NCBI GenBank assembly: GCA_016858145.1
Contig: JAEHOE010000019.1
Coordinates: 620,001 to 684,000, forward strand
Direction: 5' to 3'
Length of the DNA stretch: 64,000 nucleotides
Origin: Edaphochlamys debaryana
Lineage: Eukaryota > Chlorophyta > Chlorophyceae > Chlamydomonadales
Both the position numbers and the translations under genes were made by a program. This document shows, one piece after another, positions 55,101 through 64,000 of this stretch. Under the pieces are notes generated by a model. That model worked only from the letters and a program-made list of their open reading frames with translations, had not been told where the DNA came from and did not search any database. How positions within the stretch are numbered: the stretch's first letter is position 1; every line of letters begins with the position of its first letter.

Positions 55101-56627
55101 GCGAGCGGCCGCCAGCGAGGCGGCGACCTCGTCGGCGGAGACAAGGAAGGAGCCGGCAGCCGCCGCCCCCGCCGGGTCCAGGCGAACCCCGGAGGCCTGC
55201 AGCGCCGCAAGGACCTGGGCACGGGCGCCGGGATTGGGGGCGGGCGCCGAGCAGACGCGCTGCCAGAAGGCAGCGACCACTGCAGGGAGCCGGCGGGGGT
55301 CGGTCACGTAGGTGCCGTCGGGGCAGCGCAGGGCGGTGACAGGGGGGGCGGCAGCGTGGGGACGCAGGTGCTGGGTGATGGCGGGGGAGGGGCGCTCCCC
55401 CGTGCCCAGCCAGGCATGGTGGGTACGCCGGGCAAGGCGCGTGGCGCCGGCAGCTGCAGCTGCGGCGGCGGCGCCGTGGGCCGCCACAGCGGCAGGGACA
55501 GCAGCTGCGTCGCCCGCCTCCACGGCGGCGAAGGCAGCCTCAGCCACCGCACGAGCGGCAGCTTCAGCATCGGAGGCAGCCAGGCGGCGGGAGCGGGCTT
55601 GGTCGTTGAGGGCACGAGCGGTGGCGGCGACAGCCCGCTTGAAGGAAGGCCACCAGAGGAGCAAGGCGCTGTCGGCGACGGGGGCCGCCGCGACCGCGGG
55701 GGCAAGCCAGGCTTGGAAGGCGTCGACCAGGTCGGGGTGATCAAGAAAGTACAGGCGCGTGCGGCGCAGTCCGGGGCCGAGCGGCGGGGCCGCAGGGGAA
55801 GGGCGAAGGCGGCAGACAAGGAGCCGGTGGTCAGAGGCGCTGCCCGGAGCCGTGCCGCAGGCCGGCAGGAAGGGGAGGAGGGCTGCGGAGGCGTGGAAGC
55901 GGTCGAGGCGGGAGCCAGAAGCGCCGCGGACGCAGGTGTAGACACGGCGGGAGGGGTGAAGAAGGCGGAACACATCACCCAGGCCGGGGCAGGCAGCACC
56001 GAAGGCGGCGGCCGTGCGCACGTCAGGCGCGCGTCCTCCGGCGCCGGCCGTGCTGTCCAGGGCGGGGGAGCAGACGAAGTTGAAGTCACCAGCCCAGAGA
56101 TGGAGCCCCGGGCCCTGGGCAAGGGGCTGAAGGCGGTCTGCAATGAAGGCGCGCTGCAGGGTGGGTTTGCCGCTGGGCAGGTAGGCGGAGAGGAGGCGCA
56201 CGGTGTGGCCCCCCCAGGAGACGGGGAGGTGGAGGAGGCGCCCATCCGGGGAGGCGACAGGAGCGGCCGCCCCCCCGGGGAAGGTGAGCGCGCCGGTGGT
56301 GAGCAGGGATCGCCGAATCAGGATGGCAGTGCCCCCGGAGAAATTATTCGGAGCAGGCGCCCAGAAGGCGTGCCAGAGGCCGCAGTGCAGGCTGGAGGCG
56401 ACGGCACCCAGGGCCGTCGCGGCAGCGGCTTGGGCAGAGGCGGGAATCCACGTTTCCTGGAGGCAGACAATGTCCAGGCGCTGCCGATGCCAGAGGAGAG
56501 CGTGCCGTGCCAGCTGGGTGGGGGGCCCATGCAGCCCGCCGGGCCCAAGGAGCCCGCGCACATTGTGGGAGCCAACCCGCAAGGGGCGAGCCGCGCGGGG
56601 CGCGGCGGGGGGCGCGGCTTGCGCCAT
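52125..56627 (-). CDS. LINE ORF2: AP endonuclease and reverse transcriptase
   Basis: One uninterrupted 1500-codon frame. Residues about 15-270 are an APE-type endonuclease: SHNVRGL, LQETW, LWAGDFNFV, SRLDRFH, SDHRLLV. Residues about 520-800 are a reverse transcriptase: VIVSLPKAG, NYRPITLLDTDYR, FLDFYKAYDTIDR, GVRQGCPLSPLLY and the catalytic QYADD box near residue 746. Near residue 1360 a CACGAP...HHFWGC cluster resembles the zf-RVT element found in plant and algal LINEs. The protein nicks target DNA and copies the element RNA from the nick (target-primed reverse transcription). The ATG overlaps the ORF1 stop in a TAATG, suggesting coupled re-initiation. All catalytic motifs are intact, so the copy may be young. 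Confidence 0.93.
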   Translation of the reverse strand: MAQAAPPAAPRAARPLRVGSHNVRGLLGPGGLHGPPTQLARHALLWHRQRLDIVCLQETWIPASAQAAAATALGAVASSLHCGLWHAFWAPAPNNFSGGTAILIRRSLLTTGALTFPGGAAAPVASPDGRLLHLPVSWGGHTVRLLSAYLPSGKPTLQRAFIADRLQPLAQGPGLHLWAGDFNFVCSPALDSTAGAGGRAPDVRTAAAFGAACPGLGDVFRLLHPSRRVYTCVRGASGSRLDRFHASAALLPFLPACGTAPGSASDHRLLVCRLRPSPAAPPLGPGLRRTRLYFLDHPDLVDAFQAWLAPAVAAAPVADSALLLWWPSFKRAVAATARALNDQARSRRLAASDAEAAARAVAEAAFAAVEAGDAAAVPAAVAAHGAAAAAAAAGATRLARRTHHAWLGTGERPSPAITQHLRPHAAAPPVTALRCPDGTYVTDPRRLPAVVAAFWQRVCSAPAPNPGARAQVLAALQASGVRLDPAGAAAAGSFLVSADEVAASLAAARPAASPGRDGLLPGLYHSFSGTFSPILARLFSAIGATGALPAGFLDGVIVSLPKAGPDPARPPDPADAANYRPITLLDTDYRTLARVLSRRLSPLLGACLDPEQTAYLPDRLIADNVLLLQLLPELLAASGGSAVVAFLDFYKAYDTIDRGFLLAAMATTGAGPGLLSWAWTLLAGARSSALVNGYTSAPVPIAAGVRQGCPLSPLLYLFIAQALLSWLKSNHVGITLDGLTITAAQYADDGQPVLPSLAAIPAFLAHMDTFGAASGQRLNLDKVKYLCVGAPAPPPPLPAAPAAAPAVAAPAPAAPPPSRRRRRSPSPTSRGRGARTPPPPPPVPAGVLPPAPPPIPSAPPAPPPRVVASAVALGVPFPSGPGAPSPWPGRLAGVWRAYTLVAALPLSAFGRAFAASGYGLSKLLYLAEFLGLPAGAALADLVRFTAALVDRRSTPAAHAARPHAWLVGLGHASLALPPAAGGMGLLPLPEHVRARHAVAAARCVLGSVPGLLRTRPLWIPVAHALLRRLHPQFHPLCLLTAGRPSPPPVGGPRPAVYRLGKLPLPSSPALRQLVRAFSFLPPIRSLSAPAAGPWCAAAPLFGNPFLADAAGCGLEQRCPLWRSVRGFATVADAVRTWDAMAPLAAQWAGAAPLHACPPYRLAVAASYRQRLLDALALPLSALPLPLRAFDTGLPSLQLVFTCIPPAWVAATRAAAASPGVGPPSSTADACARLIRSLGWRLPGGTAVSLGALTVKIATSLQLGPARAALRARHVAFCSSLALLPPPPAGLGAPAALTPPVALALATLQSTLSRLWALKWDNCHKEALWRLALDGFPAFPLHARALVPPVCACGAPMVDPSGRGSARWHHFWGCPVAHGVVSVLSATVGAPVTPFQLWLAACPPGLSSVVWDVVVLAAVSAMECGRRSLFASRPVLHGVRAPVVSAGVLARVSALAVADFWARLRGFAALQLPPPQWDRVSVVHPFLAASAEGEVVYRGPL

Positions 56628-57696
56628 TAGACCGTGGGGTCGGGGGGAGCCGGGGAGGGCCCGCCACGTTGCCCAGCGCAGGGTGTGTCCGCCATCGTGG
56701 TGTCACCAGCGGAGTCCGCGGCGCCTGCAGCAGCGGGGGGCCCCGTGGGGGCGGCCGCGGGCGGCGCGGCGCGCGCGCGCTTGGGGTCGGGGGCAAGCGG
56801 GAGCCCCCTCGCCGCGTCGGGGGCGGCCACCGCGAGCAGGGAGGCCAGGAGGAGGGGATCCGCCCCAGTGTCCACCGCCATGGGCTCCTGCGGGTCGCCG
56901 GGCAGGGGGCCGGCCGGGCCGGGGGGCGCACCCAGGGCCAGGGCCGCAGGGCCAGGGGCAGCCGCAGCCGCCCCGCCGCGTCCCTCACCGCTGCCGCCGG
57001 CGGCACTGCCGCCGCTCGCCGCCGCCGCCGCTGCCGCCGCGGCCGCAGCCCCCGCCTCCGCCGCGGCCTCCGCCGCCGCCACCGCCGTCTGCCGCTGGAC
57101 CAAGGCAAACGCCGCCTCCTGCGCGGCGTCGGCCACGACCGCCGGGTCCTGCCCGGGCTCCGCCGCTGCCACCGTCGCCCACGTCGGCACGCCCGCCGCC
57201 GGAGCCGCCGGGGCTGCCCGGGCCGCCGGAGCCGCCGGGGCTGCCCGGGCCGCCGGCGCCGCCTCCATCGCCAGGTACTCATCATGGGAGATGCAGTAGC
57301 ACTCGAGGAGCTCGTCGGGGCAGCCCTCAGTGACTAGCGCCAGAGTGAAGGAGGTCTCCCCAGGGCCGAGGCCGAGGTCCGTGCCAGCGGGAACCAGGGC
57401 GCAGTAGCGGTCGCCGTAGCAGCCGCCGGACAGCAGATCACGAAACGGGATGACCGAAAGCACGTCGGGGATGGCGGCGCGCAGCTGGGAGAGGGCGCCA
57501 ACGACGGTAGTCGCAGCGTGCCATCCCGCCGTGTAGATGCCGAACGGGGGGTCGGGTAGCGGGCGGACCGGGAGGCAGGCGGCCAGAGTGCCGCGGGAGG
57601 CGAGGAAGCGGATGACGGGGGCGGCGGCCAGGAAGGCCCGACCATCCGCCGACAGCTCATTGTGTCGTTACAACAGCTGTGCGGCAAGGCTCGGCA
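56627..57696 (-). pseudogene. LINE ORF1, interrupted near its start
   Basis: The frame starts at an ATG at 57696 (MPSLAAQLL), meets an in-frame TAA at 57670-57668, then stays open to the TAA at 56629. It contains FGIYTAGWHAATTVVGALSQ and VIPFRDLLSGGCYGDRY, followed by a long Ala/Gly/Pro-rich stretch. No zinc knuckle or coiled coil is obvious. No in-frame ATG follows the early stop for about 130 codons, so ORF1 is probably not made as a full product, unless the element starts differently (for example by splicing). ORF1 products of such elements normally bind the element RNA; that role is inferred from position only. Confidence 0.6.
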
Positions 57697-58109
57697 TTTA
57701 GATCCGCCTTTCCCGCGCCCTGGGCACCTGCCTTACCCCGCAGTCCCGCGCTCTCACCCGTCACCCCTCGGGCCCTGCAGCCCCCTGCGCACGCCCCAAC
57801 ACGAGCACAACATGCCTATAGCCTACTGCCCGACCCGGAGGTCCGCTACAACGCACGAAGTCCGAGTCTGCACGCACAACCAACCTCAACACTTTCCGCT
57901 CGGCGCCTGCACTGTCCGCCTCCGGTCCGCAGCGCCGCACGCGCAAGTCACCCGCTCTCCTCCCCGCGGGCATGAACCCAACGGCCGTCCCCGCTAACCC
58001 CGCCGTGCCTCCAACCCATCCGTTGGCCGCCTCCCTCGTCCGCCTACACCTCGCACGCGCACCCCTCCAGCTCTGGCTCCGCGCGCTCCCCTCCGACGAG
58101 TGCTCACGC
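57697..58109. other. Intergenic region upstream of the LINE
   Basis: Could contain the 5' part of the LINE or ordinary flanking DNA. No exon is supported. Confidence 0.3.
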
Positions 58110-59457
58110 TTACTCGAACTCGAACTCGCACGACTGGCTCAGCAGCACCTGGGCCAGGCGCACGAACGCGATGTCCTCCGCCATGGACAGCATGTACACG
58201 AGCGCGCGGCGCGACGGGCTGTTGCCCAGCCCCGGCTCCGAGGTCTGCGGCAGCGACGCCCCGCAGGCGGTCACGCAGTCGGCCCAGGCTGCGAACAGCG
58301 CCTTGTCGTTGGCGATGTCGTGGAAGTGGAGCTGCGGAGGAGGGCAGGGGGAAGGGGTGAAAGAGGATCGGGTCAGGAGGCGTAGAATAGGTGGATCGGA
58401 CATAGTTGGTAATGCCCACAGGCCGTGCGTCTTCGTGGTTTGGGCCTACAAGACCTGCTGACGAGCCCACACTTCTCCCCCAGGACTTGCTGTCGAGCTG
58501 ACGAGGGACTCAAACCGCTCAAGTCGGAGCCTCCCCTGCGCTACGCGGGGACTACGGCTCCTCTCATACCTGGAGTATGCCGCGGCCGCTCCAACCCCAC
58601 CTGCAACAACCCATGCCCCCCCTCGACCGTGTATGAACGTTCTCATAGGCCCCAGCAACCGTGCCACCCAAGCCCGCACGCCTGCTGCGAGCGATGGACT
58701 TGCTTCGTGTTAACGGACTGCGCACACCTGCCTAGATCAGCCCCGCCAGACCCTCCAACGAACCCTAAAGTTTTGTCCTGTTTCGATCTCTCAATGCCCA
58801 TGCGTCCACTCCGTCCAGGTGCCTCGGCATGAAGAAGGCCACGCTATCCAGCCAGGACAGCCTCCGCTAGACTTCCCCTCCGTCCACGCCGTCTGACCCC
58901 CGTCCCCCCATTCCCCGTGTGCCGCCGGCCTCCCTCACCTGAAAGTGCGAGACCACGGGCAGGTACTTGGGGATCTGGCTCTTGTCGGCGTTCTCCCCGT
59001 AGACCTCGTCGTAGCAGGGCCCGTTCACGTTCCCGAACTCCGCCAGACTCTCCTTGACAAGCTGAAGCACCCGGGTCCGGAAGTTGGACAGGAACTCCTT
59101 CGCCGCCGGCTTCAGATCCACGGAGGCCTCGCTCACTGCACCCAGCGAGCCCAAAGTCAGCTCAGCCAGCTGGGGAAGCGGGTTCGACATGTACATGGCT
59201 GTTGCGGTCCGTGCGGTCCCACCGTGGAGCTTGATAAAAGCGTTCAGGATCTCCTGGTATCCACTCAAGCCCGAGCTGCGGGACCAGCGGTTCATCGCGA
59301 GCCGCGCCAGGCCCTCGGCGGTGGGAAATGACTCCAGAACCGCGGCCTGCGTTGCCGCATCCGGGAGAGCCGTCGGCGGGCTCGTGTTCAGCAGGACCGC
59401 GATCTCAGGCTGGTTAGGCTTGAGGGTGCCAAAAGCGTCGACGAGGACCTTGCCCAT
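58110..59457 (-). CDS. Unrecognised 246-residue protein
   Basis: Two exons on the minus strand, 59457-58939 and 58331-58110, joined in phase 0 (741 nt). The sequence is even in composition and helix-rich, unlike the low-complexity shadows around it: MGKVLVDAFGTLKPNQPEI, EGLARLAMNRWSRSSG, LSNFRTRVLQLVKESLAEFG, then LHFHDIANDKALFAAWADC and VYMLSMAEDIAFVRLAQVLL, with an acidic end EFEFE. I recognise no domain. An all-helical fold is likely, and no signal peptide or membrane segment is seen. The frame is open for about 20 codons upstream of this ATG, so the start could be further 5'; a TATAA sits about 45 bases upstream. Confidence 0.6.
58332..58938. other. Long intron of the 58.1-59.5 kb gene
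   Basis: A 607-bp intron with GTGAGG donor and CCGCAG acceptor on the minus strand. Nothing else was recognised within it. Confidence 0.5.
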
Positions 59458-60409
59458 TTTAACAACGATCTGCACAACGCTAACCCAAGTTTGGTCCTTA
59501 TACTCGTATGTGTGTAGCGTGCGACAGAGGTCACGGGTGCGCGGATAGTGGCCGTTGCGTCGCGGGCCAGGTGCCAGGTGCACGCAAAGTTCGACGTGCT
59601 GCAGTACGGAATTTCCCCTGCGCCCCCGTGTCCCTGAGGCACTGTCCCTGTGGTTACCCCTGCAATGCCGACCCCCACTCAACCTGCCCCCAATTCCATG
59701 CTCGGGCACAGCTGACTCGCGCCGTCGGAAATCTGGGACATGGCCTGCGCGCCTTCGTCGCTGACCGGGGCCTTGGTATGGGGAAGTACCGAGCTGCCCC
59801 GTGCCCGGGTCCCAGCCACCCAGGTCTGTTCCCCGCACCGATACCGCACGGGCCCCCTTTCCGCCAATCCTTGCACTGCTTCCCCAGTCGCATCTCAGTC
59901 ATCCACGCACCCGTCCACTGCGCAACGGCGATACCCCTTGATAACCTCATAGTGCCCAGGCACTGCTTGCCGCCATGCTTCTTCCCGCGCCGCTTGCCGA
60001 TTACATCACAAGTGCCCGCCCGACGCCGGGAACCCAGGCCCTGGCTGGGACCCACAAAGCCAAGGCAGGAGCCGATCAGCCGATGAGAGGCCGACTGTGG
60101 AGTCCCACCCCCAAACACGCGGAAGACCCTGCCGGCCTCGTCTTCCCACAAGGTCCCCGCTGCCGCCCCCACCAAGCAGACCCCCTCTCACAGATCCCCT
60201 CGAAGACAGAGCCTTCGAGGCATTTCCGTCCATCTGACCCCTCCATTGCGTCTCATCCTGCCCCACGGCAACCTCAACATTTGCAACTTAAGGGAAAGCT
60301 CCCACGCCAAACCCTATCGAAGCCAGCCGCAACCACACACCGCACTCATCCCCTCACGCCGTCCCCTTCCCGCAGGCCCTGCTTAACTCACCACCCCTCC
60401 GCGCCCCGC
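59458..60409. other. Intergenic region
   Basis: No exon is supported. A TGTAA on the minus strand (plus 60001-60005), about 405 bases past the stop of the epimerase gene, is its best poly(A) candidate. Confidence 0.4.
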
Positions 60410-62834
60410 TCACAAAGCCGCCGCCCCGCCCCGGAGCACACGGAGCGACTGCGCGCCCTCCCACGTGGCCCCCGGGTCCAGCTCCACGGGCTTAGTCACC
60501 ACCAGCCCCGGCTCCAGGCACACCTGCGCGCGCAGGAGGTCACAGCAAGCGGCACGGGGTGGGGGCAATGCAACCGAGACGAGGAAGCGGAGCAAGAGGT
60601 GGGAGGGGTGCGTGGCTGTTGCAGCGGGACCAGAGCGGTGGGTTATGACTGTGTGAGGAGGCCTGAGCTTGGCTCCCGTGTCCCTAGACCTCCCGACCTA
60701 CCATGCGCTTCCACTCGGGGTCCCCCAGGTCAGACATGGCGGCCGCCTTGACGGCCGCGGGGTTCCACAGAATGGCGTCGTGGAAGCCGCGCTTGCGGAC
60801 CTAGGGGGAGCGTGAAGCAGGGGACGGGGGACGGCGAGTGAGGGAGGGCGTGCAAGTGAGGTGCGGCGGGCAGGAGCACTGGAGGTGGCAAGCGGGCTGA
60901 GGCTGGGGAGTACCCCCAGGCCGGGCTATGAAGCTGGTGACACGGGGCGCCTACCTCGTACGTGAGGCCGCCGCCGGGGGCGCCCTTGTCATGAATCTGC
61001 GACGGTGCGGACCAAGACAGACACAGAGTCAAGGACAAGCGGCTCAGAGCACATGAATGACAAGCAGCCGGCTACAGTCCATCGAGGCTCGCACAATCGG
61101 CGGAGCGCACGCAGCTTGGCCCCGAACCCCACGAGCTGCATAGGACCAGCCCGCCCCCGGCGCCCGCCTCCGCTCGCCTTGACGGTGTCCGGTGCGTCAA
61201 TGTAGATGCGGTCCACCTCCCCCGGGAACACCACCCGCGCCTCCGCCTCCGCCTTCTGCAGCCGCCCGTCCGCGTTGTCCAGGTACTGCAGACCCTGGGG
61301 TAGGGCGCGGCGGGGCGGGGTGGGAGGTGGAAGGCTGAGAACAACAGGCTCGTGGGGGACAGCGCACAAGGCTCAAGCTGCAACGTGCCTGACCCCCGAA
61401 CATCGTAAGGTCCCCGAGGGTGCAGGATGGGGCAGGCCGCCGACGCGGGGCCGGCTCAAGGCTCATGGCCTCATGCCTGCAAGCTGCCCCGCCCCATCCC
61501 CGCCCCGCCCGCGCCCTACCTGCAGCCCCTCCACCTCCACATTGGAGATATCGCTGACCGTGTAGTAGGTGTGCAGGGCGGCGGTGAAGGGCATGGGGCC
61601 AGGGCCTGCGCGGCAAAAGGGGGATTGACGGGTCGCCTAGGACCACCCGCGCCAGCCCCCGGTGGTCTGGCGCCTGCCCGCCGACTGCCCTTTGGCCGTT
61701 GCCGACCTCGTCCCCAGCCAACCACGGCCCGTGCCCCCACGCCACCCCACACCGCACCCGCAACCCCAGCTCCGCAACCCCAGCTCCACCCACCCTTGCC
61801 CGTGTTGGTGACGGCCAGGCGCTGCTCCAGCACGTCATCGCACAGCTCCACGCGGGTGGTGAGCGTGAAGGGGTGCGGGTAGTCGGGGAACTCCTGGCCG
61901 TCGTAGTCCAGGGACTGGCGGGGCGGGGGCAGGGGCGGATTTAGCGGGCATGGCAGGGTGAGCAAGCCGGGCTAGGGGTCCCAGGCTTTGAAAACTGACG
62001 CGGTAGCATGGGCATGACATGCGAGCGGGCGTCGGCAGGCCTATCTGGAAGTTGGGAGGTGGGGGTTGCGCCGCAGTCAATGTGGCACGCACGCACTCAC
62101 CAGCGTGACCGCCCAGTCGCTCTTCTCCACCAGCTTCCACTGCTTGTTGCGCACGAAGCCGTGCTGCTGAGTCAGCCGGCCGAAGTTGGAGAACTGCAGG
62201 GGGGACAGCGCGGGGTTCAGGGCCAACAGCGCGAGGGTCAGGGCCAATTTTGGGAGCGGCGGCGCAGTGCTGTGGGCATGGCAGGTACAGGCAGGGCGTT
62301 TCAGGGGGAGCTGACATGACCCCAAGCTAACGTGCGCACCTGGGGAAAGCAAATGGGGACCCCGCCCCGGATGGCCTTTGGCGGCTGGAAGACGGCGTTC
62401 TTGCTCATAAACAGGTAGTCCTGAGGTGGAGGCAGAGGGGCCAGGGGGGCAGCGAATGACAGCAAAGTGACACCGCAGATGCAAGCCGAGGGCTGTGTGC
62501 CACCTGTGGCGGGGGCAGGGTTTGACGAAGAACAGCTTGGCGCGGGCTGGGCGGGGACAGGCTGGGCGCACGCCTGTTGGAGCGCACGCTGGGAGGGCGC
62601 GGAGTCGCGCCGCTGGGGCCCCCTGTGCTCGCGAGGCACGCACCTGGCCATCAGCGTTACGCCATGAGAGCACGTGTCCCGCGTAGACAGATACCTCGGC
62701 CGTCTGGCCCTGCGCGCGCGCAGAGAATGTCCCGCATTGGGTCGTCGCCGCAGCCGAGACCGCACCGGCCACTGAGGACCTGCGCACCCGCGTACCCCTT
62801 GAGTCCTGAGCGTGACGCGGTCCAAGCTTTCCAT
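60410..62834 (-). CDS. Glucose-6-phosphate 1-epimerase
   Basis: Ten exons on the minus strand: 62834-62796, 62709-62644, 62420-62340, 62193-62101, 61914-61794, 61605-61520, 61294-61178, 60996-60955, 60800-60702 and 60523-60410 (858 nt, 285 aa; phases match). It belongs to the aldose-1-epimerase superfamily, D-hexose-6-phosphate mutarotase branch, which interconverts alpha- and beta-glucose 6-phosphate. Matching blocks: AEVSVYAGHVLSWRN, DYLFMSKNAVF, AIRGGVPICFPQF, QQHGFVRN (active-site His), FTAALHTYY (second His), VDRIYIDAPD, FHDAILWNP and VCLEPGLV. Length is normal for the family. The short N-terminus MESLDRVTLRTQG has no transit peptide, so a cytosolic location is inferred. Intron 7 appears to use a GC donor (AAG|GCGAGC). 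Exon 1 is the least certain part. Confidence 0.9.
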
Positions 62835-63090
62835 GTTGGTTTCGTGGCCAGACGACAAACGGCTGTTGCCCGGCTCTTGGCCTTCGCGATGCGCTAAGCA
62901 GACTCGCAGATGCTTGTCTGAGGTAAGATCAATGAACAAAGGTGCTATGTCTCAGAGGTACGACTATGCCCGCGACGTGGGGACCGAAAGGAGTTGGGTC
63001 CGCGGGACACTCGAGGTCTTGAGCGTTGAGCTTCGAGGGCTTGCGGCCTCGTCGCATGCGTTGGGTGCTGAGGGGGAAGGTGCATAGTCC
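62835..63090. other. 5' flank of the epimerase gene
   Basis: Promoter and 5' UTR region of the minus-strand epimerase gene. No defined element was recognised. Confidence 0.35.
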
Positions 63091-63136
63091 CTCCCCTCCC
63101 CTCCCCTCTCTTCCCCTCCCCTCCCCTCCCCTCCCG
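63091..63136. repeat. (CCCCT)n microsatellite
   Basis: About nine CCCCT pentamers with one CTCTT interruption. It is the same motif as the long tract at 23.4-23.7 kb. Confidence 0.9.
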
Positions 63137-63160
63137 CCTCACCTCCCTCGCCGGAACTAC

Positions 63161-63250
63161 TCCTCGGTGTCCTCCTCCTCGGTGTCCTCCTCCTCGGTGT
63201 CCTCCTCCTCGGTGTCCTCCTCCTCGGTGTCCTCCTCCTCGGTGTCCTCC
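63161..63250. repeat. 15-bp repeat (TCCTCGGTGTCCTCC), six units
   Basis: Six perfect tandem copies leading directly into the TCC triplet array. On the minus strand one frame reads Glu-Asp-Thr-Glu-Glu repeats. Confidence 0.95.
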
Positions 63251-63341
63251 TCCTCCTCCTCCTCCTCCTCCTCCTCCTCCTCCTCCTCCTCCTCCTCCTC
63301 CTCCTCCTCCTCCTCCTCCTCCTCCTCCTCCTCCTCCTCCT
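63251..63341. repeat. (TCC)n triplet microsatellite, about 30 units
   Basis: An uninterrupted array of about 30 TCC triplets; the minus strand is (GGA)n, with one frame reading poly-Glu. Confidence 0.97.
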
Positions 63342-64000
63342 AAATCCACTGCCTTTGACCTCAAACCCTGGCCCAGCTTTGCCTTCCATTGCTCCAACGG
63401 GTGGAGGCGCCGTGCAAATCCCAAGGCCCAGGGGTCGGCGTCCGAGCATGGAGGCACGAAGCTGGGCGTCCCCCGGTGGACCCCCCGCCCCCCTTCCACT
63501 CCGCCCGTTCCGGCCCTCCCTTACCCCCGGCCGCCCCGGCTTGCCCCCAATGTCCTTTTATCGCCCCCTCGCACACGAAACTCTTGCTGCATACCGGCCA
63601 TGCTCTGCACAGCCGAGCCTTGTACTGGGTTGATGACCTTCCATCTTGCTGGTGACCTTCATGCCATCTCTTCTCTGGACGTCACTGGAGAGCGGCTCTT
63701 AGGTGTCAGGTCTACACCATCTTACCACGTGCCAGAGGGTAGAAGCTGTTTCCCCACGCGGCCACGCCCCACCCCTGGCTGTGAACACGAGTTTGCTTAA
63801 TTTGCCACGGGCCAGCGCTGTTGTATCAAGAACACCAGGGGGGACGGTCAAAGGCAAGGCCAGGCAAAGGCCTCAGACGCTCAGAGAGGAGCGCGTTACA
63901 TGGCAATATGGCATGCGCTTCTGCATCAATCCCACGACTGTCCTTAACTTCCGCAAGATAGTTGCGGCCTCCCTGCAGACGCACCCGTCGACGACGTCAT
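63342..64000. other. Terminal region without a recognised gene
   Basis: No coding exon or RNA gene could be supported on either strand up to the end of the window. Confidence 0.4.

Larger units (their letters stand above)
51946..57696 (-). mobile_element. L1-type non-LTR retrotransposon (LINE)
   Basis: A two-ORF element on the minus strand with an ORF1-like frame, a 1500-codon ORF2 with AP endonuclease and reverse transcriptase, and a 3' UTR of about 175 bp ending near a TGTAA motif (plus 51946-51950). The exact ends and target-site duplication were not found. The 5' end is probably truncated, as is usual for LINEs, or lies just above 57696. Confidence 0.85.

Noticed and set aside
54741..56630. 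629-codon plus-strand frame over LINE ORF2
   Set aside because: An antisense Gly/Arg-rich shadow caused by GC-rich codons; no domain seen.
63161..63341. Poly-Ser, poly-Gly or poly-Arg proteins encoded by the triplet array
   Set aside because: These are frames through a microsatellite. Only the Glu frame has a splice-acceptor/stop context worth noting.

Overview
The window is nuclear DNA of a green alga, most likely a volvocine (Chlamydomonas/Gonium/Volvox-type) species. Evidence: very high GC; genes cut into many short exons with CAG|GTG donors and C-rich acceptors; an octotricopeptide-repeat (OPR) protein of a type known mainly from chlorophytes; a Chlamydomonas-style F-box-like/ankyrin protein; TGTAA poly(A) motifs downstream of several genes; and algal retroelements. 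No rRNA, tRNA, CRISPR or prokaryotic operon was seen.

Layout. 0.6-4.7 kb (-): Tbc2-like OPR factor for chloroplast mRNA. 6.0-8.2 kb (-): mitochondrial ribosomal protein uL2m. 8.7-11.5 kb (+): DNAJC17-type J-domain/RRM splicing co-chaperone. 12.1-15.3 kb (-): STK19 homologue. 16.3-18.0 kb (+): F-box-like/ankyrin protein. 18.3-19.1 kb (+): incomplete membrane-protein gene. 19.8-24.0 kb (-): unrecognised multi-exon gene. 24.3-25.8 kb (+): broken Penelope-like reverse transcriptase followed by an 11-bp minisatellite. 26.1-28.7 kb: no convincing gene. 28.7-32.1 kb (-): eIF4G-like MIF4G protein. 32.9-42.3 kb (+): 28-exon DEAH helicase DHX16/Prp2. 43.4-48.8 kb: a giant, nearly perfect inverted repeat (arms about 2.7 kb, spacer 64 bp) with two head-to-head, almost identical copies of a probably chloroplast-targeted gene of unknown function. 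50.3-51.8 kb (-): free methionine-(R)-sulfoxide reductase. 51.9-57.7 kb (-): L1-type LINE with an intact 1500-codon ORF2. 58.1-59.5 kb (-): unrecognised 246-aa protein. 60.4-62.8 kb (-): glucose-6-phosphate 1-epimerase. 63.1-63.3 kb: triplet and pentamer microsatellites.

The genes are individually transcribed housekeeping and organelle-related loci, not a pathway cluster. DHX16 and DNAJC17 are both spliceosome factors, and Tbc2-like and uL2m both serve organelle translation, but the sequence shows no functional linkage. Exon models were built by eye from splice sites, reading phase and remembered family sequences. For the complete gene models the exon lengths sum to whole codons. The 5' ends of the OPR gene, the membrane gene and possibly the MIF4G gene are unresolved.
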